A stretch of DNA of 64,000 nt, taken from NCBI RefSeq assembly GCF_036885605.1, contig NZ_CP142523.1:4340001-4404000 (forward strand), in the 5' to 3' direction. Below the pieces are notes generated by a model, which saw only the letters and a program-made list of their open reading frames with translations, was not told the DNA's origin and did no database searches. This DNA is from Janthinobacterium sp. TB1-E2 (lineage in GTDB: Bacteria > Pseudomonadota > Gammaproteobacteria > Burkholderiales > Burkholderiaceae_D). The stretch's first letter is position 1. Each line of letters starts with the position of its first letter. Made by a program: the position numbers and the translations under genes. Of this stretch, positions 1 through 9,886 are shown one piece after another.

Positions 1-1548
1 GCGGTCCATCACGGGGCCCTTCACTTCGGCCAGATTCAGGCTGATGCCGCGCTTGGCCAGCGCGCTGTTGAGTTCGATCAAGCCCAGCAAGGCCGTGCTG
101 TCGATCTGGTTGACTGCCGACAGCACCAGCACCAGGTGGCGCGCCGTCGGGTGGCCCCGCAACTCGTCTTCCACGCGCTCCGTGACGGCTTCCACATTGC
201 CGAAGAACAGGCCCGCATCGATGCGCAGCAGCAAGACGTCCGGCAGGGTTTGCGCTTCATAGCGCTCCACGTTGCGGAAGTGCTCGCTGTTCGGGATGCG
301 GCCCAGCACGGCAATGTGCGGGCGGCTGGCGCGCCAGATCAGGGTGCCCATCGACAGCAGCACGCCAATCACCACGCCCGCTTCCACGCCCAGCACCAGC
401 ACGCCGGCCGTCGTCGCCAGCAGGGCCAGCGCATCGCTGCGGTCGTAGCGCCACGACAGTTTCAAGGTGTCCCAGTCCAGCAGGCTGCTGACGGCAAAGA
501 TGATGGTGGCCGCCAAGACCGGCAGCGGCAGCAGCGCCAGCCAGCCCGTGGGCGCCACCAGCGCCAGCGCAAGCAGTCCCGCCGTGATGATGCTGGCCAG
601 CGGCGTGTTGGCGCCCGCCTGGAAATTGACGGCCGAGCGCGAAATCGAGCCCGTGACGGGGAAGCCGCCCGACAGCGCGCTGGCCACGTTGGCCGCGCCC
701 AGGCCCAGCAGTTCGCGGTTCGTATGCAGCTTTTCACCGCGTTTTTGCGCCAGGGTCTGGGCGGCGGACATGCTCATCAAAAAGATGATGAAGGCGATCA
801 GCAGCGCCGGCGACAGCAAGGTGCGCCAATGGGCGCTCGAGGTGGCCAGGTTCAGGCCCGGCAAGCCGCTGGGCACGTGGCCCGTCGTCTGCACACCCAT
901 CGCTTCCAGGCCGCCATAGGCGACCAGCGCGATGCCGGCCAGCACCAGTGCCATCGGCGCCAGGCGCGCGCCCACGTCGGCCGCCACCTTGTTCAGGCCG
1001 CAGCGTTGCAGCAGGCGCGACAAATAGCGCTTGGCCAGCCACAGGAACAGCAGGCCGGACAGCCCGAGCACGAGGCTGGGCGTGTGCCAATGGGGCCAGG
1101 TGGCGCCCAGGAGCGGCGTGATCTGCCCCCAGATGATCAGGATCGCGGCGCCATTGCTGAAACCGCTGATCACGGGGCGTGACAGGAAACTGGCCATGAA
1201 ACCCAGGCGCAGCACGCCGCACAGCAGCAGGACGAGGCCGCTGATGAAGGCCAGCTGGGCGGCCAGCACGACGTACAGGGAGGAGCCGGGATCGGCCAGC
1301 GGCGCCAGGGCGGCGGCCGTCATCAGGGAAACGATGGCCATCGGGCCCACCGATTGCGTCATGCTGCTGCCGAACAAGGCGTACAGCACGGGCGGCAGGA
1401 TGCTGGCGTAGATGCCCACCACGGGCGGCAAGCCCGCCACCAGCGCGTAAGCCATGCCTTGCGGCACCATCATCATGGCGACAACGATACCGGCAGTGAT
1501 GTCTCCGGCCAACAGAGGACGCCGGTATTGCCTGAGCCAGAGCAGCAT
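1..1548 (-). CDS. SulP family inorganic anion transporter, C-terminus cut by window edge
   Basis: Inner-membrane anion transporter of the SulP (SLC26) family; sulfate, bicarbonate or a dicarboxylate are possible substrates, and the sequence does not decide. The N-terminus begins MLLWLRQYRRPLLAGDITAG and continues into the typical first SulP helices (motifs VPQGMAYA, GIYASILPP and SVGPMAIVSLMT). About 516 residues are visible: a long hydrophobic block, then near the window edge a cytoplasmic STAS domain (HLVLVLSAVNQIDSTALLG). The usual family length is 500-600 residues, so little is missing. The ATG at 1548 is the only good start. It is followed on the same strand by nothing visible and is separated by 66 bases from the TetR gene. 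Confidence 0.9.
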   Translation of the reverse strand, partial: MLLWLRQYRRPLLAGDITAGIVVAMMMVPQGMAYALVAGLPPVVGIYASILPPVLYALFGSSMTQSVGPMAIVSLMTAAALAPLADPGSSLYVVLAAQLAFISGLVLLLCGVLRLGFMASFLSRPVISGFSNGAAILIIWGQITPLLGATWPHWHTPSLVLGLSGLLFLWLAKRYLSRLLQRCGLNKVAADVGARLAPMALVLAGIALVAYGGLEAMGVQTTGHVPSGLPGLNLATSSAHWRTLLSPALLIAFIIFLMSMSAAQTLAQKRGEKLHTNRELLGLGAANVASALSGGFPVTGSISRSAVNFQAGANTPLASIITAGLLALALVAPTGWLALLPLPVLAATIIFAVSSLLDWDTLKLSWRYDRSDALALLATTAGVLVLGVEAGVVIGVLLSMGTLIWRASRPHIAVLGRIPNSEHFRNVERYEAQTLPDVLLLRIDAGLFFGNVEAVTERVEDELRGHPTARHLVLVLSAVNQIDSTALLGLIELNSALAKRGISLNLAEVKGPVMDR

Positions 1549-1614
1549 GGATGATCCCAAAATCTGAAAACCGAAGCCTATCATGTGACGAGGCCGGCTG
1601 ACAGGGGGACGTGC

Positions 1615-2184
1615 TTACTCTTGCAGCAATTGCGCCTTCACGGCGTCGAGGATTTCCGCCGATAACACCTCGTCATCGACGCAGCGCGCCAGCACCATGG
1701 CGCCCACCATGGCGGCGAACGTGGCGATCGCCTGCTGGCGCCGCTCTTCCGGTGCGCCGTCGGGCAGCAAGCCTTCCAGCAGCGCGAACTGCTGCTGCGT
1801 CGCCTTCGTAAACACGGGACGCGCGCCGGGCGACATGCGCGCCGCATCGACGCCCATGGCGGCCGCCGGGCAGCCGCCGCCGGGCTGGTCGCGGTGCCGG
1901 GTGGTCAGGTAATTGTCGATAATCGCCGGCAGCGCCCGTTGCGGGTCGCTGGCGACCTTCGCCCGCCAGCCTTCCAGCGATTTCTCCAGGGCATGCTGGC
2001 ACGCCTCGATCATCAAGTCTTCCTTGGACGCGAAATGGCCGTAGAAGCCGCCATGCGTGAGGCCCGCGTTCTTCATCAGGTCGGCCACGCCGATGCCGTC
2101 ATAACCCTTTTCACGGAACAATCTGGCCGCCACGTCCACGATGCGCTCGCGGTTCAGCGCCGCCTGCTCCCTGCTTACTTTCAT
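1615..2184 (-). CDS. TetR/AcrR family transcriptional regulator
   Basis: DNA-binding repressor of the TetR family, 189 aa. The N-terminal helix-turn-helix is clear (RERIVDVAARLFREKGYDGI, then LMKNAGLTHGGFYGHFASKE around residues 35-55). The C-terminal part looks like the TetR_C domain found in regulators of efflux or detoxifying reductases (EQFALLEGLLPDG, MVGAMVLARCVDD). The ATG at 2184 has a GGAGGG ribosome site just upstream. It is divergent from the SDR gene at 2312, so it may control that gene and itself from the shared 127-base interval; it may equally act on the SulP gene. The ligand is unknown. Confidence 0.9.
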   Translation of the reverse strand: MKVSREQAALNRERIVDVAARLFREKGYDGIGVADLMKNAGLTHGGFYGHFASKEDLMIEACQHALEKSLEGWRAKVASDPQRALPAIIDNYLTTRHRDQPGGGCPAAAMGVDAARMSPGARPVFTKATQQQFALLEGLLPDGAPEERRQQAIATFAAMVGAMVLARCVDDEVLSAEILDAVKAQLLQE

Positions 2185-2311
2185 GCTGCCCTCCCATATT
2201 TATGTCAACCATCATATAACTTTACGCCCGTTTTCGCCACTCTGTTAGCGAGCGCACCGTTTGATGCGGGTGCCGCGCCGATACTGGACCTTCGTTTACA
2301 AGGAGGCCAGC

Positions 2312-3298
2312 ATGAACGAGAACAAGGACCAGTCCGCCGGCAATTTGCAGCGCAGCATCCAACAGGAGCAGGATCAGCACGATCAGCAGCACGATGCAGC
2401 CAAATCCGGCCAGGAAAGCAAGCAGCCCGTGCAGACGGGCCACCGCAGCCAGCCTGCCCCGCCCCTGCCCGCCCAGCACCTGGACAAGCCGGGCATCGAA
2501 GGCGAGATGCAGTTGCAACCGCGCTTCCTGGCGCCCGACTACTGCGGCAGCGGCAAGCTGGCCGGCATGGTGGCCGTCATCACGGGCGGCGATTCGGGCA
2601 TCGGCCGCGCCGTAGCCGTGCTGTATGCGCGCGAAGGGGCCGACGTGGCCATTATTTACCTGAACGAACACGCCGATGCCCACGAAACGAAGCGCTACGT
2701 GGAAGCGGAAGGCCAAAGCTGCCTCCTGATTCCCGGCGATGTGCGCGACCAGGGCTTTTGCCAGGAAGCCGTCAGCCAGGTGTTGGCCAAGTTCACGCAT
2801 ATCGACGTGCTGGTGAACAACGCCGCCTTCCAGGAACATGCCGAGTCGCTGCTCGACCTGAGCGAGGAACGCTTCGACCTCACCATGAAAACCAATGTCT
2901 ACGGTTACTTTCACATGGCCAAGGCCGTGCTGCCCCATTTGCAGCGGGGCGCGTCCATCATCAACACGGGCTCGGTGACGGGCTTGCAAGGCTCGAAGCA
3001 CTTGCTCGACTATTCCACCACCAAGGGCGCCATCCATGCGTTTACCATGGCGCTGGCAGGCAACTTGCTCGACAAGGGCATCCGCGTCAACGCCATCGCG
3101 CCCGGCCCCGTCTGGACGCCGCTCAACCCGGCCGACAAGTCGCCCGAGGATATCCAGAAATTCGGCCAGGACACGGACATGCGCCGCCCGGCCCAGCCGG
3201 AAGAACTGTCGCCCGCCTACGTCTTCCTGGCCTCGCCCGCCTGTTCCAGCTACATCAGCGGCATCGTCCTGCCCATCACCGGCAGCGTGGGGGAATAA
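2312..3298 (+). CDS. SDR family oxidoreductase (general-stress type)
   Basis: NAD(P)-dependent short-chain dehydrogenase, 328 aa, of the longer group with a hydrophilic Gln-rich N-terminal extension (about 75 residues) ahead of the Rossmann fold, similar to YhdF/YghA-type proteins. Cofactor motif TGGDSGIGRAV, then NNAA, catalytic Ser in NTGSVTG and the YxxxK pair in DYSTTKGAIHA are all present. I take the ATG at 2312, which has AGGAGG at 2301-2306; longer upstream starts lack this. The gene is followed after 3 bases by ku, so the two should be co-transcribed. That suggests a stress-response setting, but the substrate cannot be deduced. Confidence 0.92.
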   Translation: MNENKDQSAGNLQRSIQQEQDQHDQQHDAAKSGQESKQPVQTGHRSQPAPPLPAQHLDKPGIEGEMQLQPRFLAPDYCGSGKLAGMVAVITGGDSGIGRAVAVLYAREGADVAIIYLNEHADAHETKRYVEAEGQSCLLIPGDVRDQGFCQEAVSQVLAKFTHIDVLVNNAAFQEHAESLLDLSEERFDLTMKTNVYGYFHMAKAVLPHLQRGASIINTGSVTGLQGSKHLLDYSTTKGAIHAFTMALAGNLLDKGIRVNAIAPGPVWTPLNPADKSPEDIQKFGQDTDMRRPAQPEELSPAYVFLASPACSSYISGIVLPITGSVGE

Positions 3299-3301
3299 GC
3301 G

Positions 3302-4177
3302 ATGGCGCGCGCACTGTGGAAAGGCGCCATCAGTTTCGGCCTCGTGCACATCCCTGTCGAGCTGATTTCCGCCAGTCTCGACCATGAACTGGACTTGTCC
3401 ATGCTGGACCGGCGCGACTTCGCCCCCATCGGCTACAAGCGCTACAACAAGAAGACGGGCAAGGAAGTCGAGTGGGACGACATCATCAAGGGCTATGAAT
3501 ACAAGACGGATGAGTACGTGGTGCTGTCCGAGGAAGATTTACGACAAGCCAATGTGAAGGCCACGCAAACCATCGACATAGACACCTTTGTCGATGCGGC
3601 CGAGGTGCCGCTGACCTTTTACGAACACCCGTATTATTTGCTGCCCGCCAAGGGCGGCGAGAAAGTCTATGCGCTGCTGCGCGAAACCTTGCGCAAGGCC
3701 AACAAGGTAGCCATCGCCAGCGTGGTCATGCGCACCAAGCAGCATTTGTGCGCGCTCGTGTGCGTGGGCGACACCATCGTGCTCAACACCCTGCGCTACG
3801 CCGATGAAATCCGCCCCACGGATGACCTGGACTTGCCGCCCAACACCATGAGGGCGGCAGGTATTTCCGACAAGGAACTCAAAATGGCACTGTCGCTGGT
3901 CGAAGGCATGAGCGAGCAATGGGAACCCCGGCAATACCACGACAGCTACCGCGAAGACGTGCTGGCGCTGGTGAAGAAGAAAATCAAGGCTAAACAGACC
4001 AAGACCATCACGCCGCCCGCGCCCGAGCCGGAAGAAGAGCAAGGCAGCAACGTCATCGACCTGGTCGCCCTGCTGCAGCAAAGCCTGGGCAAGAAAGCGC
4101 CCGCCGCACCGGCCCGCAAGCGCGCGGCCTCGTCCACTGCCCGCAAACCATCGCCCGCCAGGCGCAAGGCGGCCTGA
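3302..4177 (+). CDS. ku: Non-homologous end joining protein Ku
   Basis: Bacterial Ku, which forms a homodimeric ring on broken DNA ends and recruits LigD, 291 aa. The N-terminus MARALWKGAISFGLVHIPVE is the family hallmark, and the core beta-barrel runs to about residue 240 (VVLSEEDL, YALLRETL, LALVKKKI). The tail after about residue 255 is rich in Lys, Arg, Ala and Pro, as in many bacterial Ku proteins where it tunes DNA binding. A purine-rich ribosome site (GGGGGA) lies at the end of the SDR gene 3 bases away. The partner ligD lies 2.4 kb downstream on the opposite strand, beyond a sensor kinase gene. Confidence 0.97.
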   Translation: MARALWKGAISFGLVHIPVELISASLDHELDLSMLDRRDFAPIGYKRYNKKTGKEVEWDDIIKGYEYKTDEYVVLSEEDLRQANVKATQTIDIDTFVDAAEVPLTFYEHPYYLLPAKGGEKVYALLRETLRKANKVAIASVVMRTKQHLCALVCVGDTIVLNTLRYADEIRPTDDLDLPPNTMRAAGISDKELKMALSLVEGMSEQWEPRQYHDSYREDVLALVKKKIKAKQTKTITPPAPEPEEEQGSNVIDLVALLQQSLGKKAPAAPARKRAASSTARKPSPARRKAA

Positions 4178-4220
4178 ACCATCCATGCGGCCCGGGAGAG
4201 TCCTCAATAATATAAATGCA

Positions 4221-4234
4221 TTGACTTTGATCAA
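4221..4234. promoter_or_regulatory. FNR/CRP-like palindrome upstream of the hybrid kinase gene
   Basis: The sequence TTGACTTTGATCAA matches the FNR consensus TTGAT-N4-ATCAA at all but one base, and its core is TTGA-N6-TCAA. It lies 64 bases before the chosen ATG of the kinase. The same TTGACT could instead serve as a -35 box, with TACGTT as a weak -10 17 bases further on, so the match may be partly due to a promoter. Confidence 0.4.
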
Positions 4235-4297
4235 GCTTCTCGCTACGTTATGCACAGGCCTGCCACCCGGCAAGCCCTGTCATGCGTGCGGGAAAAA

Positions 4298-6610
4298 ATG
4301 GATGCCGAGTTAGATCAGCTTATCCTCAACGGCGCCCCTGGCGGCGTTGTCATCACGAACGAAGAGCATGCCGTCGTGCGCTGGACGGCCGGGGCGCAGC
4401 GCATTTTCGGCTATGCCAGCGACGAAGCGCTGGGCCGCACGCTGTGGGAACTGATTTCCTTGCCGGGACAGGCGGAAGCGTCCCCGCTGATCGACGAGCA
4501 GCTGGCCGTGCACGGCAGCTACGACCGCGAATCGCTGCGGCGGCGCAAGGATGGCGAGCTCATCTACGTCGACGTCGCGTGCCAGACGGCACAGGCCGGG
4601 GTGGACGCCCCCCGCTACCTGATTTCCACCATGAAGGACACGACCTTGCTGAAGGCGGCGCGCGACGCCCAGTTCGTCGACGTGCGCTACCGCGTGCTGT
4701 TCGAATCGACGCCGGACAGCGTCATCATGGTCAATGCCACGGGCGCCATCGTGCTGGCCAACCAGCAGGCGCAACGCCTGTTCGGCTACGCGGAAGGCGA
4801 ATTGAACGGCAGGCAAATCGATAGCCTGCTGCCGCAACGCCTGCGCCATTCGCACGTGGCGCACCGCTCGCGCTATTTCGACCAGCCGCGCACGCGCACC
4901 ATGGGCGCCGACCTGGAATTGCTGGGCTTGCGCAAGGACAACATCGAGTTCCCCGTCGAAATCAGCCTGTCGCCGATCCAGACGGAGATCGGCACCTTCG
5001 TCATCAGCGCCATCCGCGACGTCAGCGACCGCCGCCGTGCCGAGCAGAAATTCCGCGGCTTGCTCGAATCGGCGCCGGACGCCATAGTCATCGTCAACGG
5101 CGATGGCGAAATCGTGCTCGTCAATTCGCAGACGGAACGCCTGTTCGGCTACTCGCGCGCGGAACTGCTGGGGCGCAACGTGGAAGTGCTGATCCCGGCC
5201 CGCTATGCACACGATCACCCACGCCACCGCCAGTCGTTTTCCACGGCGCCGCGCGCCCGCTCCATGGGCGCGGGCCTGGAACTGTACGGCTTGCGCCGCG
5301 ATGGCACCGAGTTTCCCGTCGAAATCAGCCTGTCGCCGCTGGAAACGGACGAAGGCGTGCTGGTCTCGTCGGCCATCCGCGACATCACCGAGCGCAAGCG
5401 CATCGAACGCACGCTCAACGAACAGAAAATAGAACTCGAGCGGGCCAGCCAGGCGAAAGACCGCTTTCTCACCAGCATGTCGCACGAACTGCGCACGCCG
5501 CTGAACGCCATCCTCGGCTTTGCCCAGCTGCTGGCCAACGAATCCTTGCCCGCCACCGTGCCGCAAAAGCGCGCCTTCGTGCAGAACATCGTCACCTCGG
5601 GGCGCCACCTGCTCACCCTGATCAATGAAATCCTCGACCTGGCTAAGATCGAATCAGGCAGCCTGAGCCTGTCGATGGAAGCGGTGACGCTGCCCGCGCT
5701 GATCGAGGAAGTGCGCGTGATGGTGGAAGAGCAGGCGCAGCAGCGTCATATCCACCTGGTTTTTCCCGCTTGCGAGCCGCTCACGGTCCGGGCCGACCAT
5801 ACGCGCCTCAAGCAAGTGCTGCTGAATCTGCTGTCGAACGCCATCAAGTACAACCGCCCGGACGGCAAGGTGGAGCTGGAAATTTCGCAGCCCGATGCGC
5901 AGCACGTGCGCATCGCCATCCGCGACACGGGCAAGGGCCTGGACGAGGCGCAGGTGGCGGAACTGTTCCAGCCATTTAACCGCCTGGGACAGGAGGCGGG
6001 CAGCGAGGAAGGCACGGGTATCGGCCTGGTCGTCACCAAGCGCCTGGTCGAACTGATGGGCGGCAACATGGGCGTGCACAGCTGCATTGGCGTAGGCAGC
6101 GTATTCTGGATCGAGCTGGGCACCACGACCGCGCCGCCCGCCAGCCGGCAGCCGGACACGGAATATCTGCCCGAGCCCGCCGGCGACAGCGGGGACGATG
6201 ACGGCGGCCAGGCGCTGCTGCTGTACGTGGAAGACAATCCGGCCAGCCTGCGCCTGGTGGAAGACATCGTCAGCTTCCTGCCCCACCTGCGCATGATCTC
6301 GGCCACCGACGCGCGCCAGGGCATCGCGCTGGCGCTGGAACGCCATCCCGACGTCATCCTGATGGATATCAACCTGCCCGGCATGAATGGCAACCAGGCG
6401 CAGCGCATCCTGCGCAACGATGCGCGCACGGCGCACATCCCCGTCATCGCCCTGACGGCCAACGCCATGAAGGGCGACATCCGGCATGGCCTGGCCTCGG
6501 GCTTTTTCCGCTACCTGACCAAACCTGTCGAGATTCCCCAGCTCAACGCTGCCATCGAGGAAGCCCTGCAACTGGCGCGCGCCACCCTGCCGCTCAAGCC
6601 GGAGGCGTAA
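4298..6610 (+). CDS. Hybrid sensor histidine kinase with three PAS domains and a receiver domain
   Basis: Soluble hybrid kinase of 770 aa; no membrane segment is seen. Order: PAS1 (about 5-110), PAS2 (125-245) and PAS3 (250-370), the last two close copies of each other (both contain ESTPDS/ESAPDA, LFGY and [10 protein letters not shown]), then HisKA with [14 protein letters not shown] (phospho-accepting His396), HATPase_c (N box [24 protein letters not shown]), and a C-terminal receiver with Asp690 in LMDINLPG and the switch Lys in YLTKPVE. The ATG at 4298 (MDAELDQL) is preferred; an in-frame ATG at 4250 overlaps the putative promoter. It sits between ku and ligD and its 3' end overlaps the convergent ligD by 17 bases. 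The signal is unknown. Confidence 0.9.
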   Translation: MDAELDQLILNGAPGGVVITNEEHAVVRWTAGAQRIFGYASDEALGRTLWELISLPGQAEASPLIDEQLAVHGSYDRESLRRRKDGELIYVDVACQTAQAGVDAPRYLISTMKDTTLLKAARDAQFVDVRYRVLFESTPDSVIMVNATGAIVLANQQAQRLFGYAEGELNGRQIDSLLPQRLRHSHVAHRSRYFDQPRTRTMGADLELLGLRKDNIEFPVEISLSPIQTEIGTFVISAIRDVSDRRRAEQKFRGLLESAPDAIVIVNGDGEIVLVNSQTERLFGYSRAELLGRNVEVLIPARYAHDHPRHRQSFSTAPRARSMGAGLELYGLRRDGTEFPVEISLSPLETDEGVLVSSAIRDITERKRIERTLNEQKIELERASQAKDRFLTSMSHELRTPLNAILGFAQLLANESLPATVPQKRAFVQNIVTSGRHLLTLINEILDLAKIESGSLSLSMEAVTLPALIEEVRVMVEEQAQQRHIHLVFPACEPLTVRADHTRLKQVLLNLLSNAIKYNRPDGKVELEISQPDAQHVRIAIRDTGKGLDEAQVAELFQPFNRLGQEAGSEEGTGIGLVVTKRLVELMGGNMGVHSCIGVGSVFWIELGTTTAPPASRQPDTEYLPEPAGDSGDDDGGQALLLYVEDNPASLRLVEDIVSFLPHLRMISATDARQGIALALERHPDVILMDINLPGMNGNQAQRILRNDARTAHIPVIALTANAMKGDIRHGLASGFFRYLTKPVEIPQLNAAIEEALQLARATLPLKPEA

Positions 6611-9083
6611 AAGCCAGCTTTTTCATGGCCGCGTCGAGGCCTTTCGCGCTGCGCGCATAGCCGTCCCACGGGGTATTGCCCACGCCGAGACGGCTGTGCA
6701 CATTGCCCACGTTCCACTGGTCGCCCGCCTCCAGCTCGTCGAGTTCCTCCCAGGCCAGCGGCACGGAAATGCCCAGCCCCGAGCGGGTGCGGGCCGACCA
6801 CGCGCACACGGTGGTGGCGCCCCGGCCGTTGCGCAAATAATCGATGAAAATCTTGCCGACGCGATTTGCGGGACCGCTCTTGACGACAAACCGCTCCGGG
6901 ATGTGCCGCGCCATGTGCGCCACGATGGCTTGCGAAAACGCTTTTACCGTGTCCCAGTCGTGCTTGGGCCGGATCGGCACGACCACGTGCAAGCCCTTGC
7001 CGCCGCTGGTTTTCAGCCAGGCGGGCAAGCCCAGTTCCGTCAAGAAGGCGCGCAGCAGCATGGCCGCTTCGCGAATGGCGGGCCAGGCCACGCCCTTGCC
7101 CGGGTCCAGGTCGAACACCAGGCGGTTCGGCGTGTCGTAGGCGCTGGCCAGCGCGTTTTGCGTGTGAAATTCCACCACATTCCACTGCGCCGCGGACAAC
7201 AGCCCTTGCAGGCTGGCCACTTCCAGCATGGGCGGGTGTTCCGGGTCCAGCCGTGCATCGAGCTGTTTGATGCCCGGCATTGTCGAAGTGTCAACATGTT
7301 TCTGAAAAAATAGCTCGCCTCCGACGCCAGCGGGTGCACGCACCAGCGACACGGGGCGCCCGCGCAGGTGTACGAGCATCAGCTTGCCCACCAGCGCGTA
7401 ATAGCACACCAGGTCGATCTTCCTGGCGCCGCTGTCGCTGTCGATCACGCGATCCGCATGACTGACCTTCAAACTGGCCGGCAAGGCACAGTCCGGCATG
7501 GATTTGCTCTCCATTGTCTTCTCCTTCTCGATTCGCCGCGCCCGCTCGCGCACGATGGCGGCCGGCTTTTTATCTTCACGCAAGCCGTGAAACACGGCAT
7601 GGCGCACGGCGCCGCCACTGGTCCATTGCGCAAAACTCACTTCGGCCACCAATTGCGGCCGGACCCAGATGGGCTGGCGCACGCCGCCCGCCTTGCCTTC
7701 AAACGGACTCGTCTCGATAGCCAGCGCATCGAGCCGGCGCCGCAAGTCGCGCAGGCTGGCATCGTCAAAGCCGCTGCCCACATTGCCTGCATAGCGCAGC
7801 TTGCCCTGCTCATCATGCACGCCCAGCAACAGCGAACCGATCCCTTCGCGCGCGCCCTGCGGCGCCGTATAGCCGCCGATGACGAATTCCTGGCGCAGCC
7901 CGCATTTGAGCTTGATCCAGTCGCCCGAGCGGCGCGTGACATAGGGCGCGCCGCGCCGCTTGCCGATCACCCCTTCCAGTCCCAGGCGGCAGGCGTGGTC
8001 CAGCAGCCGCTGCGAGGCGGCATCGAGCGCGTCGCTGAAGCGCACCAGGGGCGACGCGGGCAAGCTCTGCAGCAGCCCTTGCAGCAGCGCCCTGCGCGCC
8101 TCGACGGGCTGGCCCCGCAGATCGTGGCCATCGAAGTACGGCACGTCGAACAGGTAATACACGATCTCGCTGGTCGTTTCCGCGTCGAACGCGCGCTGCA
8201 AGGCGCCAAAATCCGGGTGCCCGCTGGTATCGTTGACGACGATTTCACCGTCATACCAGCCGGGCGGCAAGCTCAACTGTTCCAACGCCTGCCGCAACTT
8301 CGGCAGTTTTGCCGTCCAGTCATTGCCATTGCGCGTGATTAACGCAATATGATCGCCATCGCAACGCGCGAGGATGCGGTAGCCGTCGAATTTCACCTCG
8401 AAAATCCAGTCTTGCGCATCCGGCGGCGGTGCATCGACGAGGGTGGCCAGCTGGGGCGACAGGGTGGCGGGCAACTCGGCAGCCGGCGGCGCGGCAGCCA
8501 CCTTGCGCTTGGGCATGGCCTTGTTCCTGACGCTGTCGGGGAACTCGTCCACGACAGAAAATTCCTGTACCGGCCGCGCATAGTCGTCTTTTTCCTTGAT
8601 CAGCAGCCAGGCAGGCTGCTTTTCGCTGCGTTTGTCTCCCCGGCCCTTCATGCGCACCAGCACCCACTTGCCATGCATCTTGTGGCCATGCAAGGTGAAT
8701 TTCAGTTCGCCGGCCGCCAGCGCCTTGCGCGCATCGGGCGTGGCTGGCTGGGGCTGCCACGTCCCTTTATCCCAGATGATGACCTTGCCCGCGCCATACT
8801 GTTTTTCGGGGATCGTGCCTTCAAAGCTGGCATACGCAATCGGATGGTCTTCCACCTGCACGGCCATACGCTTGTCGCGCGGGTCGTAGCTGGGGCCTTT
8901 CGGCACGGCCCAGCTTTTCATCGTGCCGTCGAGTTCCAGCCGAAAGTCATAGTGCAAACGGCTGGCCCAGTGCTTCTGGATGACGAAGGTGAGCACGTCG
9001 TTTGCAGCCTCGTCGCCTCCTGCAGGCTCGGGCGTGACGGCGAAATTGCGTTTGGCTTGATACGTTTTCAAGGCGGCTTTCAT
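6594..9083 (-). CDS. ligD: Multifunctional DNA ligase D (NHEJ ligase/polymerase/phosphoesterase)
   Basis: ATP-dependent LigD, about 829 aa, which trims, fills and seals DNA ends held by Ku. Domain order is phosphoesterase (about 10-190, [24 protein letters not shown]), ligase (about 205-520, nucleotidyl-accepting Lys231 in EVKFDGYR, later [11 protein letters not shown]), then primase-polymerase (about 545-829, [42 protein letters not shown]). This PE-LIG-POL order is the Pseudomonas-type arrangement. I chose the ATG at 9083 ([14 protein letters not shown]); an upstream in-frame ATG adds only unlikely sequence. It is convergent with the hybrid kinase gene. All catalytic blocks look intact. Confidence 0.96.
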   Translation of the reverse strand: MKAALKTYQAKRNFAVTPEPAGGDEAANDVLTFVIQKHWASRLHYDFRLELDGTMKSWAVPKGPSYDPRDKRMAVQVEDHPIAYASFEGTIPEKQYGAGKVIIWDKGTWQPQPATPDARKALAAGELKFTLHGHKMHGKWVLVRMKGRGDKRSEKQPAWLLIKEKDDYARPVQEFSVVDEFPDSVRNKAMPKRKVAAAPPAAELPATLSPQLATLVDAPPPDAQDWIFEVKFDGYRILARCDGDHIALITRNGNDWTAKLPKLRQALEQLSLPPGWYDGEIVVNDTSGHPDFGALQRAFDAETTSEIVYYLFDVPYFDGHDLRGQPVEARRALLQGLLQSLPASPLVRFSDALDAASQRLLDHACRLGLEGVIGKRRGAPYVTRRSGDWIKLKCGLRQEFVIGGYTAPQGAREGIGSLLLGVHDEQGKLRYAGNVGSGFDDASLRDLRRRLDALAIETSPFEGKAGGVRQPIWVRPQLVAEVSFAQWTSGGAVRHAVFHGLREDKKPAAIVRERARRIEKEKTMESKSMPDCALPASLKVSHADRVIDSDSGARKIDLVCYYALVGKLMLVHLRGRPVSLVRAPAGVGGELFFQKHVDTSTMPGIKQLDARLDPEHPPMLEVASLQGLLSAAQWNVVEFHTQNALASAYDTPNRLVFDLDPGKGVAWPAIREAAMLLRAFLTELGLPAWLKTSGGKGLHVVVPIRPKHDWDTVKAFSQAIVAHMARHIPERFVVKSGPANRVGKIFIDYLRNGRGATTVCAWSARTRSGLGISVPLAWEELDELEAGDQWNVGNVHSRLGVGNTPWDGYARSAKGLDAAMKKLAFTPPA

Positions 9084-9174
9084 GGCGGCCCCATGCGGTG
9101 ATGATGGCTTCGAGTCTAGTCCGCTGCAGGTCATGGCGCGGTACGCCAGCTAACAGAGTGCCTGCCGCGGCAAA

Positions 9175-9189
9175 TGTAAGTGTTTGTAA
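9175..9189 (+). promoter_or_regulatory. TGTAAG-N4-TGTAA direct repeat, copy A
   Basis: Two TGTAA half-sites exactly 10 bases apart (9175 and 9185), followed 14 bases later by GTCAACGG and then a G/C-rich stretch ending in GCGTTTTTGCCTCAGTGACA. The same arrangement precedes the two other LEA-like transcription units at 9708 and 11779. Direct repeats at one helical turn are typical of OmpR/PhoB-family response regulators. Which regulator binds here is not known. Confidence 0.5.
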
Positions 9190-9293
9190 TTAGAAAAAAA
9201 CGTGTCAACGGTATTGCCGCACGGCGCGTTTTTGCCTCAGTGACAGGGGACTGATCTCCTGAACTACAACCCCACTTCTTGAGGAACTGCACC

Positions 9294-9605
9294 ATGAAAA
9301 AAGTAATCGCTACTCTGATCGCCGGCTTGTTCGCTACCGCAGCCTTTGCTCAAACGCCAGCCGCGCCTGCCAAGGCCGAAGCCAAGCACACCAAGGAAGT
9401 GGCAAAAGCGGAAGCCAAGGAAACCAAGGCCGTAGTCAAAGCCGATGCCAAGGAAGCGGCCGTCGTCGCCGATGCGAAAGCCGATGTTGCCAGCGCCAAG
9501 GCCGACGCCAAAGTCACCAAGGAAAAGGCCCATCACAAAGCGAAAAAAGCCAAGGCCAAAGCTGACGAAGCCAAAACTGAAGCGACCGCGGCAGCAGCCA
9601 AATAA
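9294..9605 (+). CDS. Secreted Ala/Lys-rich protein with 11-residue repeats (LEA3-like), paralogue 1
   Basis: Small exported protein of 103 aa. Signal peptide MKKVIATLIAGLFATAAFA, predicted cut after AFA. The mature part contains no aromatic residue and breaks into successive 11-residue units: KEVAKAEAKET, KAVVKADAKEA, AVVADAKADVA, SAKADAKVTKE, KAHHKAKKAKA, KADEAKTEATA. Such charged, Ala-rich 11-mers are the signature of group 3 LEA proteins and form amphipathic helices; they can also resemble histone H1 tails. Function is not established. A periplasmic stress or desiccation role is inference. The ATG at 9294 has AGGA 8 bases upstream. It is the first of five paralogues and is followed by its own terminator at 9634. 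Confidence 0.8.
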   Translation: MKKVIATLIAGLFATAAFAQTPAAPAKAEAKHTKEVAKAEAKETKAVVKADAKEAAVVADAKADVASAKADAKVTKEKAHHKAKKAKAKADEAKTEATAAAAK

Positions 9606-9633
9606 TCCATACAGCGCGTTTCATGCGCCATGC

Positions 9634-9659
9634 AAAAAGACAGCTTCGGCTGTCTTTTT
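9634..9659 (+). terminator. Rho-independent terminator after LEA-like paralogue 1
   Basis: Hairpin AGACAGC-TTCG-GCTGTCT with a very stable UUCG tetraloop, flanked by A5 on the left and T5 on the right. It can work in both directions. Confidence 0.9.
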
Positions 9660-9707
9660 GCATTTTTACACCGCCTTCTTCAATTAACGTCGCTTAAATC
9701 AGCCGAT

Positions 9708-9722
9708 TGTAAGAAAGTGTAA
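9708..9722 (+). promoter_or_regulatory. TGTAAG-N4-TGTAA direct repeat, copy B
   Basis: TGTAA at 9708 and 9718, again 10 bases apart, then GTCAACGG at 9728 and GCCGCGTTTTATGCTCAG around 9748-9765. It precedes the bicistronic unit 9828-10568. Confidence 0.5.
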
Positions 9723-9741
9723 ACAAGGTCAACGGTAACCT

Positions 9742-9886
9742 TCCGGGCCGCGTTTTATGCTCAGTGACACGGGAATCATCCCTGCACCAACAGACATACC
9801 AGACAAACCACCACTGAGGACTGCACCATGAAAAAACGCATTTTCAACCTGAGCGCTACCCTGATCGCCGGCCTGTTCGCAACCGC
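9742..9886 (+). repeat. 145-bp perfect direct duplicate (first copy; second at 11813-11957)
   Basis: From TCCGGGCCGCG through the promoter, the leader, the start codon and most of the signal-peptide coding sequence, this stretch is base-for-base the same as 11813-11957. Beyond it, the two genes differ only by scattered substitutions and a short insertion. It marks a recent duplication, or gene conversion, of the LEA-like unit. Confidence 0.9.

Noticed and set aside
136-1182. A 348-codon plus-strand frame opposite the SulP gene
   Set aside because: Low-complexity Gln/Arg/His composition; the SulP protein on the minus strand is unmistakable.
2222-3385. A 387-codon minus-strand frame opposite the SDR gene
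   Set aside because: Shadow frame; the SDR motifs and ribosome site on the plus strand decide.
4310-5608. A 432-codon minus-strand frame opposite the hybrid kinase
   Set aside because: No start signal and no domain; the PAS repeats on the plus strand explain it.
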